Origin: an uncultured Collinsella sp.
GTDB taxonomy: Bacteria; Actinomycetota; Coriobacteriia; Coriobacteriales; Coriobacteriaceae
Direction: 5' to 3'
NCBI GenBank assembly: GCA_900547345.1
Contig: URGG01000036.1
Coordinates: 1-16,888, forward strand
Length of the DNA: 16,888 nucleotides
In this document: piece after piece, positions 14,168-16,888 of the stretch
How the letters are laid out: each line of letters opens with the position of its first letter
How positions within the stretch are numbered: position 1 is the stretch's first letter
Translations under genes and position numbers: made by a program
The notes under the pieces: model-generated
What the model saw: only the letters and a program-made list of their open reading frames with translations
Databases searched by the model: none
Told to the model about the DNA's origin: nothing

Positions 14168-14911
14168 CTAGATGTCAAAAACGTAGCGAGACCCAATGAT
14201 CCGCTGACGACCGATGATAAACGGCCGCCGCTGCTCATCGAAAAAGAAGGCTTCCATATAAAACAAGGGTTCGCCAACGGGAACTGCCAACAGTCGAGCG
14301 ACCTCGGGCGACGCGCACGCGATCTCGAGCGTGCACGGGTCGGTAAACGCGGGCGTGCGGCCCGTCCGGTTGCGCACGAACTCAAAAATGGATTGGTTAG
14401 ATAGAGGTGCCGTTGATAGATAGGCGTTGTCCTCGTAAACATATATGTTGTTCTCGAGCATGACAGGGACGCCATCGGCAGTGCGCACGCGCTCAACGCA
14501 AATCAAGTCAGTTCCAACGGGAACACCAAAGAACTGTGCTTCGGTGGAATCCGCCGGCAGTATCTTTCTCGAAATGACACACGCCCCCGGTTCCATTCCG
14601 TTAACGCGGCATGCGTCCGAAAAACTCTGGACGTCATCCTTCTGGCGAATCTTGCGCTTGAGCTTGGGGGCATTGACAAACGTGCCTTTCCCCTGTCGCT
14701 TCGTTAGATAGCCCTGCTGGACGAGCTCCTCAATAGCGCGTCGCACGGTAACGCGGCCAACTTTATAGCTCTCAGCCAATTCGAATTCGTTGGGTATCCG
14801 CGCGCCTGCCTTGTAGGCGCCGGAGTTGATTTCGTTTTTAATGATATCAATGACCTGTTGGTACAGCGGTATCGCTGCTTTACCGTCAGTTGGCCCTTCA
14901 GTCGGTGGCAT
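14168..14911 (-). CDS. GntR-family regulator, HutC/UTRA type, 247 aa, FrlR-like by position
   Basis: A winged-helix N-terminus is followed by a UTRA effector domain. PLYQQVIDIIKNEINSGAYKAGARIPNE (15-42 region) opens the domain, RVTVRRAIEELVQQGYL (53-69) is the recognition helix, and KRQGKGTFV (71-79) is the wing. From about 95 the UTRA part reads SFSDACRVNGMEPGACVISR, and later LENNIYVY and GRQRIIGSRYVFDI. UTRA domains bind small sugar or amino-sugar ligands. Standing directly before an Amadori operon on the same strand, it is probably the local repressor released by a pathway intermediate, as FrlR in E. coli. GGAGAGGG lies just before the ATG at 14911. It is separated from the operon by a strong hairpin, so it has its own transcript. 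Confidence 0.9.
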   Translation of the reverse strand: MPPTEGPTDGKAAIPLYQQVIDIIKNEINSGAYKAGARIPNEFELAESYKVGRVTVRRAIEELVQQGYLTKRQGKGTFVNAPKLKRKIRQKDDVQSFSDACRVNGMEPGACVISRKILPADSTEAQFFGVPVGTDLICVERVRTADGVPVMLENNIYVYEDNAYLSTAPLSNQSIFEFVRNRTGRTPAFTDPCTLEIACASPEVARLLAVPVGEPLFYMEAFFFDEQRRPFIIGRQRIIGSRYVFDI

Positions 14912-14934
14912 ATACCCTCTCCCAGCACAATTAA

Positions 14935-14978
14935 GTCTAAAGCGGGCCCAAGGGCATTCAGCAAGCCCTTAAGCCCGC
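14935..14978 (-). terminator. Terminator of the upstream HAD gene (or regulator leader hairpin)
   Basis: GCGGGC-CC-AAGGGC (14942-14955) pairs with GCCCTT-AA-GCCCGC (14965-14978), with a 2x2 internal loop. On the minus strand TTTAG follows. It lies about 85 nt after the HAD stop and about 25 nt before the GntR start, so it may also sit in the regulator's 5' UTR. Confidence 0.6.
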
Positions 14979-15061
14979 ATTAGCTTAAAGTATGCTAGGT
15001 GTCGCACCAAAATGTTAGCTATTTACTCATCAGACCCGAAAAACGCGCAACTACCGCGATC

Positions 15062-15721
15062 CTAAGAAAGCGTGAGCAGTTCCGGCAGCTGGTCGATAAT
15101 CTTGTCCGCGGCATCCTGGCTAAAGCCAAAGCGCTCCTCGCGCTTGGCAATGACTGTCAGGCCGGCTCGCTTGCCGGCAGTGATGCCAGGCACCGAATCC
15201 TCGACGCAGCAGCAGCGATTCGCGGGCAGCCCCAGCAGGTCCAGCGCATGCAGGTAGATGTCGGGCTCGGGCTTGCTCTCCTTAAACTGCTCGCCGCTCA
15301 CCACATACTCAAAGGCATCCGACAGCCCGCATGCGTTGAGCACTTCCTCGATGCTATCCATGGGAGACGAGCTGGCAAGCGCCACGCGAACGCCACGGCG
15401 CGGCAGCTCTCGAATCGTATCCACGGCGCCTGGGTTAATCAAAGCCTGATAGTCGCGCGGACGCTTATGCGCCCACTCGTTCCAACGGGCCAACGCTTCC
15501 TCGCCAGTGAAATGCCCCTTACCGGCGCGCTCAAACCAATCGACCAGCATATGCAGGAAGAACTGGTGCGAAGTACCGACCTGCCCATTCAACTCCTCTT
15601 GAGTCAGGTTAAGCCCAAGCTCCTTGGCAAACGCGGCAGTCTCGCCCAGGTAGTAATACTCGGTATCGACAATCACGCCGTCCATGTCAAAGATAACGGC
15701 GTCGAACGGAAATGCGGACAC
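15062..15721 (-). CDS. HAD-superfamily phosphatase/phosphomutase, beta-phosphoglucomutase-like, 219 aa
   Basis: A cytoplasmic HAD subfamily I enzyme with a helical cap. Motif I is IFDMDGVIVD (nucleophile D12, acid/base D14) and motif II is ALASSSP. The Lys motif is KESKPEPDIYLHAL, and motif IV is CVEDSVPGITAGKRAG. The cap (about 20-90, EYYYLGETAAFAKELG onward) has the size seen in sugar-phosphate phosphatases and beta-phosphoglucomutase. The start is a GTG at 15721, with GGGAGG ideally placed; the longer frame to 15769 would run back through the terminator at 15737-15762. The substrate cannot be told from sequence; a sugar phosphate is likely. It is possibly unrelated to the Amadori operon, from which terminators separate it. 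Confidence 0.85.
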   Translation of the reverse strand: MSAFPFDAVIFDMDGVIVDTEYYYLGETAAFAKELGLNLTQEELNGQVGTSHQFFLHMLVDWFERAGKGHFTGEEALARWNEWAHKRPRDYQALINPGAVDTIRELPRRGVRVALASSSPMDSIEEVLNACGLSDAFEYVVSGEQFKESKPEPDIYLHALDLLGLPANRCCCVEDSVPGITAGKRAGLTVIAKREERFGFSQDAADKIIDQLPELLTLS

Positions 15722-15736
15722 GGCACCCTCCCTAAC

Positions 15737-15762
15737 AAAAGGGCGCCCGCAAGCGGACGCCC
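15737..15762 (-). terminator. Intrinsic terminator between the two HAD genes
   Basis: GGGCGCCCG (15741-15749) and CGGACGCCC (15754-15762) pair with one G-T wobble around a 4-nt loop. On the minus strand TTTT (15737-15740) follows. It lies 22 nt after the stop of the Cof-type gene. Confidence 0.85.
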
Positions 15763-15784
15763 GAGCCATGCACTATCGGCGATT

Positions 15785-16627
15785 CTAACCCAGCAGCTTA
15801 TCCAGCGCCACCGCAATGCCGTCTTCGTTATTATTGGCGGTCACCATCTGGGCCACAGCCTTGACCTCATCGACGGCGTTGCCCATGGCAACACCGGTTC
15901 CGGCCCACTCAATCATAGACTTGTCATTCTGGCCGTCGCCAAACGAGACGACCTCGCTGGCATCGATGCCGAGCTTGGGCAGGGCACCCTCGAGCGCGCG
16001 GGCCTTGTCAATACCGGGCGCCGTGTACTCAAAGTACCAGTCGGCCGTAAACATACCCGAAAGCGTCTGGGTAAAGGGCGCGTACATCTCCTCGTAATGC
16101 GCTTGCAGATAGGCCGGGTCGCCCGCCGTCAGCAGCTTGTCCACGGGATAAGCATCAGCGACCTCATGCAGGCTCTCCACCTCGCGAATCTTAAGATCGC
16201 ACGCGTCGCGCTCATACTTGACGATGTTTTTCTGCGAGCCATCCGGCAGCGTAATCATGCAATGGTACGAGTCCTCGACGTGCAAATCGCGACCGAGCGA
16301 AATCATAGGGATCACGTCAAAATTACGCAGGTGATCAATCAGGCGATGCAATTCGTCGGCAGGCATAGCCTGATCGAACAGCACCTCGTCGGTCTGGGCA
16401 TCGACGACGTGTGCGCCGTTAAAGGCCACCAGCAGACCGTCATGGTTTTGAAGGTCGAGCTCCTGCGCCAAGGCGTGCAGCCCCCATGCGGGACGGCCCG
16501 ACGCCAAGATGAGCTTAATGCCCGACTCCTGCGCAGCGAGCAGCTTCTCGCGCGTACGCGGGCTAATCACTTTCTGGTCGTTGGTGAGCGTACCGTCAAT
16601 ATCCATCGCGATGGCTTTGATTGCCAT
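15785..16627 (-). CDS. Cof-type HAD-IIB phosphatase, 280 aa
   Basis: A cytoplasmic sugar-phosphate phosphatase of the Cof/YidA type. Motif I is AMDIDGTLTND (D9 nucleophile, D11), motif II is LILASGRP, and motif IV is VVSFGDGQNDKSMIEWAG followed by GVAMGNAVDEVKAVA and the ending NNEDGIAVALDKLLG, all standard for the family. The large C2B cap spans about 85-200. The ATG at 16627 has GGGAGG 6 nt upstream; the frame continues to 16714 without a ribosome site. It has its own terminator at 15737-15762. The natural substrate is unknown, since these enzymes are promiscuous. Confidence 0.93.
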   Translation of the reverse strand: MAIKAIAMDIDGTLTNDQKVISPRTREKLLAAQESGIKLILASGRPAWGLHALAQELDLQNHDGLLVAFNGAHVVDAQTDEVLFDQAMPADELHRLIDHLRNFDVIPMISLGRDLHVEDSYHCMITLPDGSQKNIVKYERDACDLKIREVESLHEVADAYPVDKLLTAGDPAYLQAHYEEMYAPFTQTLSGMFTADWYFEYTAPGIDKARALEGALPKLGIDASEVVSFGDGQNDKSMIEWAGTGVAMGNAVDEVKAVAQMVTANNNEDGIAVALDKLLG

Positions 16628-16776
16628 ATATGCCTCCCTGTCATTGAATAACCTTGTCTGAGTCATCATACAGAACAGCCACCGCGACTCCGTTTGCAAC
16701 GGGAAAAATGTCATATTGTCCCGAACATGAACGGCGTGTGGTCGTGAAGCTTTATCGCTCAGGTCAAATACGTCTG

Positions 16777-16888
16777 CTAGCGACGCTCATCCGTCGGTGC
16801 GCCCTCGACGATCGCGATGCCCGCCGATGCACCTAACGCGCTGGCGCCGGCCTCGATGAATGCGCAAGCCTCTTCGTAATTATGGATA
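16777..16888 (-). CDS. deoC: Deoxyribose-phosphate aldolase, C-terminal fragment cut by window edge
   Basis: On the minus strand an open frame enters from the right edge and ends at the TAG at 16777. The 36-odd residues visible include IHNYEEACAFIEAGA, then SALGASAGIAIVEG. The pattern of a YEDA-type helix followed by GA(S/T)xxGxSAGxxIVEG is the typical DeoC ending, which closes the phosphate-binding part of the barrel. Arg is more usual where this protein has Ala in GASALG. DeoC splits 2-deoxyribose 5-phosphate to glyceraldehyde 3-phosphate and acetaldehyde. No clear terminator is visible before the Cof-type gene. The fragment is short, so a related aldolase is possible. Confidence 0.7.
   Translation of the reverse strand, partial: IHNYEEACAFIEAGASALGASAGIAIVEGAPTDERR

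Noticed and set aside
14999..16651. A 550-codon plus-strand open frame
   Set aside because: It lies opposite two well-supported HAD phosphatase genes with motifs and ribosome sites. Its composition (His/Arg/Leu-rich, no motif) is that of an antisense shadow in GC-rich DNA.
16654..16836. A 60-codon plus-strand frame near the right edge
   Set aside because: It overlaps the promoter region of the Cof-type gene and the antisense of the deoC fragment, and has no ribosome site.

Overview
The window reads as a gut Coriobacteriia chromosome, most likely Collinsella. This is inferred from the GC-rich, tightly packed genes, the strong GGAGG-type ribosome binding sites and the gene families present; no rRNA or other taxonomic marker lies in the window. 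There is no tRNA, rRNA, CRISPR array, transposase or phage gene. Several starts were moved downstream from the longest possible reading frame because a good Shine-Dalgarno site precedes an internal start.

Layout. (1) 114-1421, plus strand: an unrecognised protein with a possible LOTUS/OST-HTH-like N-terminus, a long acidic Pro/Ala/Glu linker and a compact C-terminal domain. A bidirectional terminator follows. (2) 1476-2973, minus: a visibly AT-richer two-gene unit. It holds a Tat-exported papain-like (C10/C39-like) cysteine peptidase and, overlapping its 3' end, a small lipoprotein. (3) 3254-4939, minus: the ABC-F translation factor EttA. (4) 5111-6077, minus: an SdpR/SdpI-like autorepressor and membrane immunity pair with a clear promoter and operator, divergent from (5) 6257-7851, plus: tcdA and a TatD-family hydrolase.

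(6) 7852-8130: a convergent intergenic region with a perfect 31-bp inverted repeat. Each converging gene therefore has the same motif, in the same relative orientation, downstream of its stop; a hairpin terminator lies between them. (7) 8131-14911, minus: a cluster for Amadori products (fructosamines). In transcription order it holds a GntR/UTRA regulator, then after a terminator and an intergenic promoter region a YfcC-family transporter, a divergent amidohydrolase, a FrlC-like epimerase, a FrlB-like SIS deglycase and a FrlD-like kinase. The expected chemistry is uptake of an Amadori amino acid, optional epimerisation, 6-phosphorylation, and cleavage to glucose 6-phosphate plus the amino acid. 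The transporter and amidohydrolase are not part of the E. coli frlABCDR set, so the substrate may differ. (8) 15062-16627, minus: two HAD phosphatases, each with its own terminator. (9) 16777-16888, minus: the 3' end of a probable deoC.

The most interesting items are the 31-bp motif pair, the variant Amadori operon with an amidohydrolase that lacks usual metal-centre residues, the CGTTC half-site array in front of that operon, and the AT-rich peptidase/lipoprotein pair.
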